A stretch of DNA of 64,000 nt from Annona cherimola. Taxonomy: Eukaryota; Streptophyta; Magnoliopsida; Magnoliales; Annonaceae. The stretch covers positions 41,395,452 to 41,459,451 of the forward strand of contig CM059972.1 of NCBI GenBank assembly GCA_030490835.1, in the 5' to 3' direction. The translations under genes and the position numbers were made by a program. Shown piece after piece: positions 1 to 13,050 of this stretch (positions within the stretch are counted from its first letter, which is position 1; each line of letters starts with the position of its first letter). The notes under the pieces were generated by a model. The model was not told the origin of the DNA and searched no databases. It saw only the letters and a program-made list of their open reading frames with translations.

Positions 1-937
1 AATGCTAATATCTTAACCTACGCTAATTATTTTAATACGAAACTTAAAATGGACGGTTAAATTAATTTGTTCTATAATATAAACGGATTGGATTATGAAA
101 AATAATTTAATAATGCATGTATATAATTCCAAATTTTACACTGAAAAACGTGCATCAATTCATCAATGCAGGTACGTGGATGACATTTGGATTATGCACG
201 AATATTATTTTCACCATACGTTTCACAGATTATTAATTAAATTTATTATATATATACAACTCCATTGGAGATGAAATTTTAAGGGTAAGCCTAAATTAAT
301 ATACCTTACCTGATGAAAGGAGTAGATTATACAAAATATAACTACAAATGAGTAGAAAAATTAAAATTTGAATTAATTACGTTAATTAATTGAAAACGCT
401 TATATTTTAGCCAATTTTAATCACTTTAACATGAAACTTGATACGAACGGTTAAATTAATATGTTGTATAATATAGACGGTATGGATTATAAAAAAACCA
501 TTTTTAGAAATTTTAAAACAATATATAAATATATACTTACGCTGATATGAGCGGAATGACAGTCACGTTCAAAAATAAAATAAAATAAATAAAAAAATGA
601 ATGAAGTAAGATAAATCAGAATGCACCACGTAATGAGTAGCTGGAAAGAAGGCATTGGACCAAGGGTCGGTCAAATAACAAGACTCGGTGAATAGCAGCA
701 GCAGGTTATTATAAATAGTGAAAGGTTGGCAACGTGAGATGGCCAGCAACAGCATAATAGGAGAAGAAAGAGATTGTTTTTGCCGGCAAATAAAAGAGAG
801 AAGGACAAAGCACTAGAAGAGCAGCAGGTTCGCGTCCAATATAGTATTAAGCCTTAGAATTTCTATTTTTATATCATACATGCTTGAAATAATGTCCAAA
901 TAAAATCTGGGATTTCAATTTTTGTTTTGCATGATTT

Positions 938-985
<48 letters not shown>

Positions 986-1743
986 AAACGGTGAAGGAGG
1001 AGGAAAGCTGGGTGTCCAGACGGGTTAGGCGAAGAAAGAAATTTTTTTTCCTAGCATATAGATGTCGTTCATAGCTTCAACTAATGGTTATTTTTTTTTG
1101 GTATAGTGTGCGTGTGCAGTTAACGGATTCAAAAAAAAAAAAGTAAATAAATACATACATACATATATATATATTAGGAAAGGTTCCTGTTAAGAATGAA
1201 ACGGCGTCCGGACATTAGGGGATTTTCTCCTTATATAAAATGAAAATCCCACGTTAATATTAGGAGTATTATTATTATTATCATTATTTTTGGTTGATCA
1301 TTAGAGGGTACACTGCTCAGTATTAATGGGCCCTATCATTAAATACTAAATGAATAATATACTATAAATATAGCAGAATTTTAAATTACTGTTATGTTAG
1401 CGAGAAATATAAATAACAGGTTGAGATTGAAAGAAAAAATGGTAACGTGAATTGGACAGCTAAAATAGATTTTTTTTATGACACGGTAGAAACCGTTCAT
1501 TGGATAATTGTATAATAATAATAATAAATACATAGGTATGGTTGTTAGGAGATGTGGACGTTAATTTCAGAAAAGATTTTTAGATTTATCTTGCTGTGGA
1601 TTATACATGGTGCTTATATAATGTGGTTACGGAGTTCAACATATTAAACATATGTATTAAAATGAGAGGTGCAATCTAAATTAATTATAAAACGTTAATA
1701 TATATACACTTTAAATATATATATATTTGTGTATGTATAATAT
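1..1743 (+). repeat. LTR copy B, 5' part (diverged, interrupted by LTR A)
   Basis: AT-rich stretch with no convincing gene. A block around 50-107 (gacggttaaattaat, then a TTCTATAATAT-like run and GGATTGGATTATG) resembles the 5' part of the other long LTRs, for example around 54775-54830, and a second diverged copy of the block is at 411-498. The TATAAATA at 710-717 is followed by a purine-rich stretch, as in the other copies. The right-hand continuation lies beyond LTR A, at 5726-6530. The left end is outside the window. The assignment rests on short similarities only and could be wrong for the middle portion. Confidence 0.4.
940..982. repeat. (TA)n microsatellite
   Basis: About 21 uninterrupted TA dinucleotides. 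A smaller TACA/TA tract follows at about 1151-1175. Confidence 0.9.
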
Positions 1744-4700
1744 TGTGAAACCCAACCTATGTAGGACCCAAATGTATGCATTGAACATTTACATATGATG
1801 ATATGTAGAATTATTGAATTTTTAATGATTTATGTGATTTTGCTAATTATTGCAATTAGAGTTACGGATTAGCAATAATGATTCGATTGATCACTATGAG
1901 CTGATATGTGGCAATGGGATGAAAGTAAATTGTTGGTGATAAAAATGCACCAATACATCATGGATAATTATTTTAAATTATTTAATATGAATTATGAGAA
2001 TGTAAATGATAATTGTCAAGTTTAGTGGAAAAATACTAGAAAATTTATAACTCAACGCCTGTAAGGCAGATTCAAGTGAAATTTGAAAGAAAAATTGATG
2101 ATTTTGGGCTTGGTATTATGGGATTATTGGGTTATGAAAATTATTGATGAAATTAGTGTAATGATTTATTGATTATATCTCAAATCCAACCGTTAACTTC
2201 AAATGACTAGAACTTGAGCTAGGAAAATCGGATTGAGATAAAATTTGAAATGGTTGAATGAAATTATGAGATTAACATTTTGAAAGGTTTAGATTAAGCA
2301 TATTATGTTGGAAAAATACTTGAATTGGAAAAGGTGCGCATAGTTGACTTTTGCACCTCAAAGGTACCATGCATTAAAGGCTAGAGTACATGGAATAAAT
2401 GCAAGTTTTTAATGGAAAAATAGGTGTCCAATGCAGCTCAATTTCAGGGTATTTTATGCATTATTGTGAAATACAAAAATCCAAACATTATCCCTACAAT
2501 GGACATCCACATTAATGGAGCTAGGGAGTGCTCAAAGTGAGCATAGGTAAGGTGGCAATGCATGGACGTCCAAGTGATGTTGCTGCTGGATTTTTTTTAT
2601 TTTTTTATTTTATAAATTATGCATATACATAGCTGACATGTAGGGACACTTGAATATGCATTTATTCATGTGAAAATCCCTGCAAAAAAATTATGAACAG
2701 CAGCTGCATTGAAGAATGCAAAAGTGGACAACATGGTTATGCATATGGACGTGCAATGGATTAATGTTGCTGTAATAATTTTTGTTAATTTTTTTATGCT
2801 AAATTAATGATTAAACTAAATGATAATTAGGTGTATAATTTACCCTCAAATTAAGATTATTAAAAAATGGAGAAAAATCTGGAAATGGACAGCAAAGAGG
2901 ACGTGACAAGTGGACAGCTTGGATTGATCCTATCTTGAGCAGATTTTTGGTTTAAGAAAATATGGTAAAAATATTTTTACATGGCTGTAAATTGCACAGC
3001 ACATTTAGGGGATAAGTAGGCATTGAATGATGGTGGAAATTTGCAGCAAGTGGGGCCCACAGCTGGAGCAATCTAGCTCTATATAATGGGATGGACGGCC
3101 AAGTGAAGGAAGCTTGGAAAGAAAAATTTTCTAAGTGCCAACGCCATTCTCTCCAAGACAGCAGCCCACGTCCAACCTTAGGGCCAGCAAGAAGGGAGGA
3201 AAAGGGAAGAAAAAATAAGGGAAAAATAAAGGGAAAAAGGAGGAGAAGCTTAGCTCAAGTGATTAGGGTTGGAACTACATCCAACAAGTAAGTGCATATG
3301 ATGATTTGAGCTTTTGATTTTGAGTTTTAAACTCCAAAATTTTGGATATGAATTTGATACTTAAAGATTCCTTAAATAATTATTTAACATGCCCCTTGAT
3401 CAAGTATTGAATGAGTATTAAGATTTGTATATGAATTTCAATGAATTACGTGGTTGAAATGAAGAATAGAGCGGATTATGAGTTGAAAACTCAACTTGAT
3501 AAATCCTAAATTCAAATGATAAGTTTTTGTATTGGATTGATGCTATGTTTAGGCTATGAATAATTTTTTAATGAAATACATATGTTGATTTAAGCTTCAG
3601 ATCTGAATTTTAGAAAGAATAGAATGCAAAGTGATGTATATGACCCTATTCTTCCATTTTTATGCTAAAAATGGTATGAAAATGAGATTAAATGATATAT
3701 GAAATTTATGTAGGGTAAAATACCCTAGGGTTAGGGTACTATTGAAGACCAAAAGGATTTGGGAAGATAAGCCCCAAATCTGATTTTATGAATTTTATGA
3801 AATGATGTCCAAATGGGGTGAAAACGGGACCCGAAACGGGGAAGTAAGTTGTTGTTTTGAGAAATGATTACTTATGAATGTTAAATATGTGTTAATAACC
3901 TAGATTTGGATTAGGAAAAGTTGGATTAATTTCTGAAAATTCGGAATTATAAAACTGTTTAGGGTTAAGTATCAAAAAATACGTTAAACGTGTGAAAAAT
4001 GGGTTCCAAAGTTGCTGTTTTGGAAACCTATGATTAGTGGATTAAATTCCATAAAAATACCCTAAATAAAGTGGTAATTAAAGATAATTATCATGCTGAA
4101 AAATGGACAAAGTTTCTGACTTGGAAAATTTTATGAAATGCATTATATATGTGTTGCCAAATGGGCGTATGTGAAAGGATAGATATGCATAGGTGATAAT
4201 GACTTATGTAATTTAATTTTGTGCAAAAATGCATGAAATATGGTGAATTTCATGATTATATATCTGTTTATATTTCATGATGTTAATTTCAAAATTTTGG
4301 AATTAATTAATGAAGCTTAAGGCGACAACGTGTGCTTAAAATGAGCACCAATATGTAAATTTTGGAAAATAAGTGGAAAAATAGTGTATGGAAGGTGATG
4401 AACCTTTAAATGATAATGATTGGATGATTATTATGTGATTAAATGGTTATCCTAATTATGGGAATAAATATGTTGTATATGAACCGATGAAATGTGCGAA
4501 TATGTGCTATTTATGCATAATGACTTGAGAAGTCAAATGAATTATGTGTGTTGATGAAAAATGGGTTGAAAAACTAAGTGCGATGCAAGAAAAAGGAATA
4601 TATGAAAAATCATATCATTCTCATGTAGGCGAGGGCAAAGAAAAGGCAAAGTTGGAAAGCTAAGGAAACGCAGGTAAGCAAGCAAATTTTCTAAATAATT

Positions 4701-5720
4701 TTTGTTTTCTAAATTGTTTACATAAATGCAATTTTTGCTCTAACTTGTTTTGATGAGATTGTGGAAATTATTTCTAATGTATTTAAGGATGGTCATTCCT
4801 TAGTTAAATATGTATTGAAATGATGTGTTTATTTCAATGTGTTATTATAAAATTTCCTTTGATAAATGTTATGAAAAATGTTGTGATTCTAAGTTTCTGA
4901 ATGAAAAATCATGCTAGCATGTTAAAGATGATTTTATGAAAGTTCATGTGCACAAAGTACTAGGTCCACTTAAAGGTATAAGCGGACCGATTGTCCCCCT
5001 TTGGTGTGGCCAAGTCGCTGAAACAGGCCTAAGGCCGGCGGCTCCCTCTTTGAAATGGGAGAAGACACGGACGGATGGTCGCCTAGCTAGCTTCCATCCT
5101 ATGAAGGACATGTTCACGGTTTTACATTGCATTATGCATGTCGTACCCGTGATGGGTACATGAATTATGTTTTTAAGATATACCTTTTGAAAAGGTATAA
5201 ATTGCTTTCCAAGATATTTTAAATGAAAAACTGTTGCCTAAAATGATTTGCCTGTGAAATAAATATAGCTTGCTTATTGAGTTTCGACTCACGTTTTTGT
5301 TTTCTAAACCCCAAAGACAGGTGAAAGAAAGGACTTGACAAAGGAGCAAGTTCAAGGTCATTAAAGCCATGGAAAAACATTAACACTTTTATGTTATGAA
5401 AAACTTATGTTGAATGGATGTAATTACTTTGTTTTTTTATGTTGGCAACATGATAATACATGCAGTGACATCTGATTTATATGAAAGTTGAAATGCCTTT
5501 TGATCATCATGCCTTGCTATGTGATGACTGGTTGGAAATGATCTAAATATGCATGAGATGAGAAATATATGGAAACAAACTCCTATGAGTGTATATGTAT
5601 TTGGATAAATATCTGTTAAAACCCGCTGTGTGACAGGGCAACAATCCTGATCACGTTTACCAATCAATAATGATCCCGAGGTAAGGCTCAGGATGTGGCG
5701 CTCGGTTTTGGGGCGCCACA
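1744..5720 (+). mobile_element. Solo LTR copy A, long-LTR family
   Basis: A 3977-bp unit that starts TGTGAAACCC and ends GGGCGCCACA. It is flanked by a perfect 5-bp duplication AATAT (1739-1743 and 5721-5725). No primer-binding site, polypurine tract or pol homology is visible, so this reads as a solo LTR left by LTR-LTR recombination. Landmarks shared with the other copies are TATATAA at 3080-3086, a purine-rich leader, a GTAAGT donor-like site at 3288, a micro-exon-like block at 4629-4673, a GC-rich structured block at about 4981-5100, and a conserved 3' end of about 100 bp. The short inverted termini (TGTGA...TCACA-like) and 5-bp duplication fit Ty3/gypsy. The termini resemble those of Tekay/Del chromoviruses, but no coding sequence is present to prove the lineage. 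Confidence 0.8.
4629..4673 (+). other. Predicted leader micro-exon (45 nt), LTR A
   Basis: The block begins after ..CATGTAG and ends in ACGCAG directly before GTAAGCAA, so it is bounded by an acceptor-like AG and a strong donor-like GTAAGC. The body shares the purine-rich GGCAAAG words of the same block in copies B, C, D, F, G and H. Splicing is inferred from this repeated arrangement only. Confidence 0.4.
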
Positions 5721-5725
5721 AATAT

Positions 5726-6530
5726 ACATAATTCAAAAGTATAAAATAATCCTTTTCACTTGTTTAGGAAAAGGAAAAGAAAAAATTGAGGAGGCAAGTT
5801 GATATCATAAGGTAAGCAAGTAACGCTTTGAAATGATTTATTTTCAAAATGATTGAATGACTTGCAATTATTTCTTAAAGTTATGCTAGCATGTGTATGA
5901 TGCATGGTGCACAAAAGTACAGGTACATTCTAGAGGTGTAAGCGGACCAAAGTCCCCTTCTAATGCGACCGAGTTGCTGATATAGGCCCAACGGCTGCGG
6001 TGCCCTCCCTAAAATAGGGGATAGATGAATTGATGGTCGCCTAGCTAGCGTACCATCTAATGAAGGTTTAAAGCATGATTGTGTAATGTGCATTTGCATG
6101 TGCATTATTTATGAAATGCCAAATTATTAAACAAAAATATTTATTTAAATGAAAATACTTGCTTACTGAGTCTAGTACCCACGTTTTGTTTTTTCTAACC
6201 TTAGACAGGTATAGCAAGGTTTAAGAAGAAGAAAAAAAATATTGCAATTTAGAAACTCTTAAGGTTGCATGGTTTTTTTTATATATTTTGATGTATGATG
6301 AGGTTGTAAAGATAGAATACTATCGGGTTACAAAGATTGACGGTGTAAATGAATTTTAATGCTTTGTAAATATTATGTGACTTTAATTACTAGTGAATGA
6401 TTGCTTGTAAAGTAATATGAGATTGAATTGAAAATCATGCCGCGTGAACAGCTTTACAATCCTGCTCACAATTTACTAACTAAACAATCCTGGGGTAAGG
6501 CTCCGGCGCCTCAGGTCCGGGGGCGTCACA
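5726..6530 (+). mobile_element. LTR copy B, 3' part
   Basis: This continues copy B on the right of inserted LTR A. It has the micro-exon-like block at 5768-5811 (after TTGTTTAG, before GTAAGCAAG), the GC-rich block with GCCTAGCTAGCG at about 6038-6050, the TTTTGTTTTTTCTAACCTTAG acceptor-like run at about 6184-6205, the conserved distal segment with AACAATCCTG, and the terminus GGGCGTCACA. It has no coding capacity. The 5-bp AATAT at its left edge is the target duplication of LTR A. Confidence 0.65.
5768..5811 (+). other. Predicted leader micro-exon (44 nt), LTR B
   Basis: Same arrangement as in copy A: pyrimidine-rich ..CTTGTTTAG on the left, a purine-rich 44-nt body, and GTAAGCAAG on the right. 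Confidence 0.35.
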
Positions 6531-6559
6531 CACAGCTTGACTGTAAACTGTTAAGAAGA

Positions 6560-7075
6560 TTTTTTTATATTTCAGAGGTACTGCAGATTATTTGATATGT
6601 TACCAAGGACATGATTTGCACTTCATGGGATACTCAGATATTGATAGGGTGGAGATCTTGATAGACGAAAATCAACATCAGGATATACTTTCTTGCAAAA
6701 TAATGATGTCATCTCATAGAGCAGCAAGAAATAAGCCTGTATAGCTCCATTGACCATGAAAGCTAAATTTGTTGCATGTTTAACTATGGTGCCATTGGTA
6801 ATTTAGCTGAAAAGGTTCATGTATCATTTGGGGGTCATAGAGGATATGGCTAGGTTTGTGTCCATACACTGTGATAATCAAGCAGTTATTACAAACACAA
6901 GAGATCCCAAATACCGTTGCAAAACCAAACACACTTTTATCAAATATTATTTTGTCAAGGACATTATTGCAAAGAAAAAAGTGATTATAACATACATATC
7001 TACACATGAGATGGTTTTTTATCGCTTTACCGAACCAATTCCTAGAGAAGTATTTTGTCACATGTAAAAGCTCTA
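6560..7075 (+). pseudogene. Ty1/copia pol remnant, RNase H end
   Basis: Translated fragments follow the C-terminal RNase H region of plant Ty1/copia polyproteins. A piece reading like RGT-DYL-CYQG-DL, then GYSD-D, lies at about 6578-6650. Further on are VSIHCDNQAVI, DPKYRCKTKH, YFVKDIIAKKKV and ITYISTHEMV (about 6858-7020), and a final PIPREVFCHM before a stop at 7065. Several frame changes and internal stops separate the pieces, and the region that should hold SALSTMEAEF-type residues is scrambled. It is a decayed fragment without recognisable LTRs of its own, abutting the end of LTR B. Confidence 0.75.
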
Positions 7076-8164
7076 GGTTTGCGTAGAATATAATGAATGA
7101 ACATTTGATGTTATTTTTTGAGATAAATGGATATTTGTTATTCATGAAGATACTAGCATGTGGGAATGATTGAATGAATAAGAAAGATTTGATTTCAAAT
7201 ATGTCGACAAAGTCAGAGATTGACCTTCTCTCATGTGCAATTGCCTCTAATGTTTTGGGAACATGCAGAGTGAGACAAATTAGGTAAGACATATGTTCTA
7301 TGTAAAGATGAGATCTAAGATGATTGTTACCTTAATAAGATAATCAAGATGAGGTCATATTAGATCTTGATCGCAGTGGGAGGCCTACATCCCATAGGAC
7401 TTTATAGCCATACGCGAGTCTCAGCAGGAACCTAAGGAGGGTAAGCACCTTCAGAACTCAAATTAAGCACTTGGTAGCAACTGAACTAGAGTCTATATGA
7501 TGTTAAAAAGTTAGTGACATATGCCCCTTGTGAGTTAGGAGTTTTGCCACCATAACATGTGTTTCATACCGCAAGTGCTCAACGACCCATAAGGGAAGTA
7601 AGTTGAGTTACTTTGATTTGAATAATCTATCTCCTCACTATGAGAGCCCTTGAAGCTATAGTAGCTTCAGTATTATACCCTGCATGACTTTTGACTTTAT
7701 TTTTGAAGTTTTGCTCCAATGTTGCTATCTTAGTATGTTTCTTATAAGTCATGGGTAATGAGATTTTGAAGGGCATGTCTAGGAATCCAATTAGTTTATA
7801 ATTAAGAGATATATGTGCAAGAGGAAGACTATTTTGTTTACACCACTTGCTTGTATTCACTGATAGACCAGTCATGTTCATTATCTGATTAGTTCATGTG
7901 ATTAGACATAATTGTGATTATAGTGCAATGAAAGAAAAAAAGTCAAGCATAGCCTTATGATGAATTAGGCATACTTGGACTAATGTAATGAAATAAGTTT
8001 ACGGTATAGCTAGATATATATGTATATATGCACAACTTTTCTTTTTGGTTATAGCTACTATTTATCCCTAACAAGAGCATGGCCTTGAGCTCCCTAGTAC
8101 TCCCAAGTCACATGACCTATTTGCCAATATGAATAATATTGAAAGGTATATTAGTTAAAGAACT
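7076..8164. other. No gene recognised
   Basis: AT-rich sequence with only short, unconvincing open frames. It follows the copia RNase H remnant in the right order to be that element's 3' region and LTR debris, but no LTR ends or polypurine tract could be fixed. A TA-rich run lies at about 8010-8030. Confidence 0.4.
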
Positions 8165-10172
8165 CATCATATTTTTCCTAAATCTGATTTTAAGGACATG
8201 TGTATGAACACGTCAAAACGGGTCAAAATGGATGTCGTATATGCTTGAAAATATTGCTGTTATGGAAGCAAATAAATTATGAATTTTAAATATGTGATAA
8301 TACCCTAAATTTGGGTTAAGAAAATCATGTTTAGTTGCTGAAAATTATGACTTAAAAACCTGTTAAGATTTAAGTCTTGAAAGAGGCGTTGAAAGGTTGA
8401 AAAACGGTTCCTAATATGGCAGTTTTGGAACCCAATGATAAATGGATTAAAAATACGAAATTAGACCCTAAATCATATGTTAATTAAGGGGTTTAATGAT
8501 GTTGAAAATGGGTGTAATTTTCTGTGTTGAGAAATTTTAAGAAACGCATAATATATGTGTTGTATGATGATCATATGTGGAACGTATGTATGAATGGATG
8601 CTATGTGATTTATGTGGAATTGCTAAAATAAAAAATATGCATGAATATGTGATGAAATGCATAAGGATGTTTCTGTATGAATGATTTTTTATTATCTCAA
8701 TTTTTGAGATTAAGTTATGAAGCTTAAAATGTCACTTATATGCTTAGAATGAGCATTGACGTAGAAAAAAATAGAAAATAGATAAAAATGGTTAATGGGA
8801 GATATAAATCACCATATGTTGAATTATGAATGAATTTTATGTGTTTATTCTAAATATGGGATTAAAACACAATATGGAATGGATGATATAATGCACAAGT
8901 GCATGTTGTGTACGTATGATCGACTTGAAAATCCAAGTTGATTATGTATGATATGGATTATGGGATTGAAAAACTAAATGAATGCAAGCAAAGGGATTGT
9001 TATGAATACAATGCTATATGTTTATGTATAAGCAAAGGCAAAGAGATAAGTGAGACGGAAAGCTAAGCGAACAAGGTAAGTAAGCAATTTTCCAAATGCT
9101 TTTGTTTTATCAAATGTGATAAAATGATTATCAATAATATTCTAATTGTTGAAATGAGTTGGCAAATGAATGATTTCAATTCTTTCTAAGTTGTTTAAGG
9201 ATGGCCATTCCTTATCTAAATGTGTATTGAAATGTTATTTCCAATGGAATAAATAAATTGTTTACTGTTTTTGCAATTATTTATGTCAAATGATGAATCA
9301 TGAGTTTATGAATGAAAAAAATCATGCCAGCATGTCGAAGTTTATGTTTGTGAAAGGATGCATGTGCACAAAAGCATGAGATCTACCTCAAAGGTGTAAG
9401 TGAACCGAATGTTCCCCTTTGGTGCGGCCAAGTCCCTAAGAGAGGCCTAGGGCCGGCGGCGCCTCCCTAGAATGGGAAAGAGGATGAAAGTGGATGGTTG
9501 CCTAGACAGCTTCTATCTAAAGGAATGTCATGATTTTAAATAATGCATTGCGTTGTTTATAACATACCCTAAACGGGTATAAGAAGCATATTTTAAGATA
9601 TACCCTTGAGTGGGTATGATGTGACTTTCCAAGTTATTTTCAATGAAAATGAATTGCCTAAAAACCTTATAGCTTGCTTATTGAGTTTTGACTCACAGTT
9701 TTGTTTTCCAAATCCTAAAGACAAGTGAAGGAAAGAACCATGCAAGGAGCACAGGTAGAGATTCAAGAAAATATGAATTTCTATAAGTTAGTTGTGTAAG
9801 AATTTTATGAATTGTATGGTTGTATGAATGATGACATTGAATTTTGGGTTTAATGATGTATAAGGATTATAACAAGTTTTATGATTATAAATAGCAAAAA
9901 AAATTTATGGTCATATGTTAAGGTATGAATTAGCATGAAATGACTAAGTATGGAATTTATGAGATCATATCTGTATATCTCAAATGATTTAATGACTTAA
10001 AAAGGCATTTGATGGAAATTGAAACGGATGAAATGATTTAAACTCCTAAGGAGTTAGGATAAAGTGGATAAATATCCAATAAGCCCGCCGTGTGACAGGG
10101 CAATAATCCTGATCACGTTTACCAATCTATAGATCTTGGAGTAAGGTTGTGACGTCGGGTTGGGGCACCACA
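8165..10172 (+). mobile_element. LTR copy C, 3' part (5' truncated)
   Basis: Similarity to LTR A starts abruptly near 8165 (CCTAAATCTGATTTTA, compare about 3772 in A) and runs to the family 3' end GGGGCACCACA at 10172. It keeps a micro-exon-like block (9033-9075), the GC-rich structured block (about 9399-9517), paired ATACCC/GGGTAT hairpins (about 9565-9620), the CTTATTGAGTTTTGACTCAC segment and the conserved 3' end. The 5' half is missing, so it was truncated rather than cleanly inserted as seen now. Confidence 0.7.
9033..9075 (+). other. Predicted leader micro-exon (43 nt), LTR C
   Basis: Purine-rich block CAAAGGCAAAGAG... lying between ..GTATAAG and GTAAGTAAGC. It is the shortest of the seven copies. 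Confidence 0.35.
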
Positions 10173-12602
10173 TAATCCATATGTGAAACCCCAACCTATG
10201 TAGGACTTAATGGTATGCATTGAACATATATATTTGGTTTATATGTGATTTAAATGAATTTTGAATGATTTATGGATGATTTTATGATTTAATGATATTT
10301 TACAATTAGGGTTTAATTAAGAATGGTGATTAAAAATTTAATCGCCGGAGCCCAAAGTGAGTCGGTATGACCCGAGAGGCTTAACGAGGATTGAAAGGTG
10401 AAAATGTGTCATGAATAATCATGTTAATTACCATGATTTAATTTATGGAGATTAAAGTGTAATTATAAAATTAAGATGAAAAATGATAGAAAATTCATAA
10501 TTTGATGCCTACAGGGCGGATTTTGATGAAATTTGAAAGATAAGCTCACGACGGTGATAATTAATTATTTTTATCCCAAATCCAAAAGATAAATTTAAGT
10601 GGGCATAACTTGAGTTAGAAACGTCGGTTTGAGATGAAATTTGAAATGATGGAATAAAATTATGAAATCTATAAGATGAATGGAATGAATTAAGCTAATT
10701 ATCATGGAAAGTTACTTTCTTGGAGAGCAAGTAAGAGATTACTTAAGAGCTAAGAAAAAGGGCAATTTGGGAAAGGTGAAAATGGAATTTACAAAAATAC
10801 CCTAGCGGGTTACTTAAGCACCAAGAAAGGTAGCATATAAAAAGAAAAAAAAGGGGAGAGCAAGCTGTTGCACGTCCCAGCAGGGGGAGAAGGAGAGAGA
10901 GAAGGAGAGAGAAAGAGAGAGAAGAAGAGAGAAGGAGAAAGAAAAGAGAGGAAAAAGGGAGAAAAAAGGGATTTTCTCCAAGGGAAGCAGCTAGGGAACG
11001 TCCAACCCAGCAATTAAGAGGAGAAAAGAGGAGGGAAAGAAGAAGGAAAAAGGGAAGGAGAAGCTCGGGAAGCTAGGGACAAAGAATCGACGAAATCGGG
11101 TAAGTACCCGTTGAGTTTAGCCTTCCAACTTCCAAGTTTTCTTCTTGATATTGGAATCATGGATTTGAATCATAATAAACCTCTAAAAAAAGATTAATAA
11201 CATTCTGGAATTAAGTATTGATTGAGGGTTTTGCATATGTATTGAAAAGAGATGCAAATATGGGAGAAAAACCTAGAAGAAATAAGGCAGAAATCTAAAA
11301 TATGGAAGAAATAGTTAATGAATGAGTTTTAGTATGAAAATTTGTGAGAAGACTCATTCTGGGGTTATTAAGGAAAGACCAAATTTTCAAATTAAAATGA
11401 TAAGCAAGCTGCAAATTAAAAATCCAAGAAAATCAACCTGGACAGGATTAAAAGGGTGGCAGGATCAGCTGCACCAAATGATTTTTAATAATTTTTATAT
11501 AAGTAATTTTGGGATGAAAATTTTAAATAATATATAAGACATATTAAAGATCATATAAAAAAGTAAAAATTAGGTTTTTATTAGTATAAATGTACCCAAT
11601 AATTTACGTGATTAAGGCTGCCTGAAAAAGAGTGCTGCTGTCCAGTAGAGTAAAAATACAAAAATAAATAGAAATACTAAATATTTCATGCTGAAAATAT
11701 TTATTTTGGTTAATTAATTTATTTATTAAGGTATGGTAGAAATTTCAGATCAAATATACTTGATTTGATATTAATTCAAGATTTTGAGAATTCAGTGTGT
11801 CTGAATTCAGCAATATGGACAACTTAAGGAATAAATCAAGATAAATGTTAAATTCCAAGTTTTTGTGATGAAATTTGACTTATAATGGGATATAAATCAT
11901 GATTTAGTGTAATTCATATGATTATTTATGAATAGGTTGCTGATTTTATAAGGTATGGAACCTAGGGTTACATATATGACTCAATTTTTTCATTTTTATG
12001 TTAAAAATGGTATGGAAATGAGATTAAATGATTTATGGAAGTTATGTAGGGTAAAATAACCTAGGATTAGGGTACTATGGATTCCCAAAAGTATTTGGGA
12101 AGATAAGCCCCAAATCTAATTTTATGAATTTTATGCATAGGTGTCCAAATGGGATGAAAACGGTACCCGAAATGGATGAGTAAGTTTCTGTATGGAAACC
12201 ATTTAATTATGGGATTCAAATAAGTGTTAATTAAGGGGTTTAATCATGCTGAATTGAGGGACAAGTTTCTGTTTTGAGAAATTTTAAGAAATACATGATT
12301 TATGTGTTAAGAAATGGACGTATATGAAGAGTTAAGTATGAATAAATGATATGTGAATTATGTAAGTTGTTAAAATGCAAAAATGCATGAAGAAGTGATG
12401 GAAAATGTGGATTAGGTTATTGTTTAAGTAAATAATAATGTGATGTATAGGTTATGATATGTATGAACACCCGACTTGAAAGACAAGTGGGCTAAGCTAG
12501 TGTAATATAAGTCCAAATGGATTTATGTAGGTTGGAAAACCTAAGGAATATAAGTATTTGAAGATGATGCGAATAAATAAAATGTTATTTTCATTTATCT
12601 AG

Positions 12603-12650
12603 GCAAAGGCAAGGAGAAGAATGGAAGGAAAGGGATTATGACTATCTCAG
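12603..12650 (+). other. Predicted leader micro-exon (48 nt), LTR D
   Basis: Acceptor-like TTTTCATTTATCTAG ends at 12602. The body starts GCAAAGGCAAGGAG and ends ACTATCTCAG, and donor-like GTAAGCAAAT follows. The same block with the same borders is found in copies F and G. Confidence 0.45.
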
Positions 12651-12760
12651 GTAAGCAAATAAACTTTCTAAAATGCTATTTTTTTTCTATATGATTTATA
12701 TGATTGAAATGTTTATGTTTATGTTTTAATGAATGGGCAAGCACAAGTTTTGAAAATGAT

Positions 12761-13050
12761 GGCTTTAATGAAAAGCCACAAGTTTTGGAAAATGACATCT
12801 TTAACGAAAAGTTGTAAGTTTTGGAAAATAATGGCTTTAAGTAAAAGCCTCAAGGTTTGCTTCATGGGAAGCAAGCAATATGTTTTAAGATAAGAATTTT
12901 ATCTTAAGTGTTGCCAAAGATTGGCAATGCTTTATGTTAATAGAATTGAGAATTTTGCTTATGAGTAAGCAAGTTTTTCATGATAATATTTTCAAAGGAT
13001 TTCATGTTTGATGCCGATGATTTTAAGAATTTGCTTTTAAGTAAGCAAGT
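12761..13050 (+). repeat. Chain of short stem-loops in LTR D
   Basis: Successive short inverted repeats: GGCTTT/AAAGCC at 12761-12777 and again at 12833-12849; TTGCTTC/GAAGCAA at 12857-12874; TTAAGATAA/TTATCTTAA at 12885-12907; TTGCCAA/TTGGCAA at 12911-12927; TTGCTTA/TAAGCAA at 12955-12972; TTGCTT/AAGCAA at 13031-13048. Stem sequences differ but pairing is kept. Confidence 0.7.

Noticed and set aside
942..982. Regular repeats that might suggest a CRISPR-like array anywhere in the window
   Set aside because: All regular repeats are microsatellites or head-to-tail tandem arrays without unique spacers, and the DNA is plant nuclear.
6780..7292. 170-codon minus-strand open frame
   Set aside because: Lies opposite the copia RNase H remnant and shows no family features. 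The plus-strand match explains the sequence.
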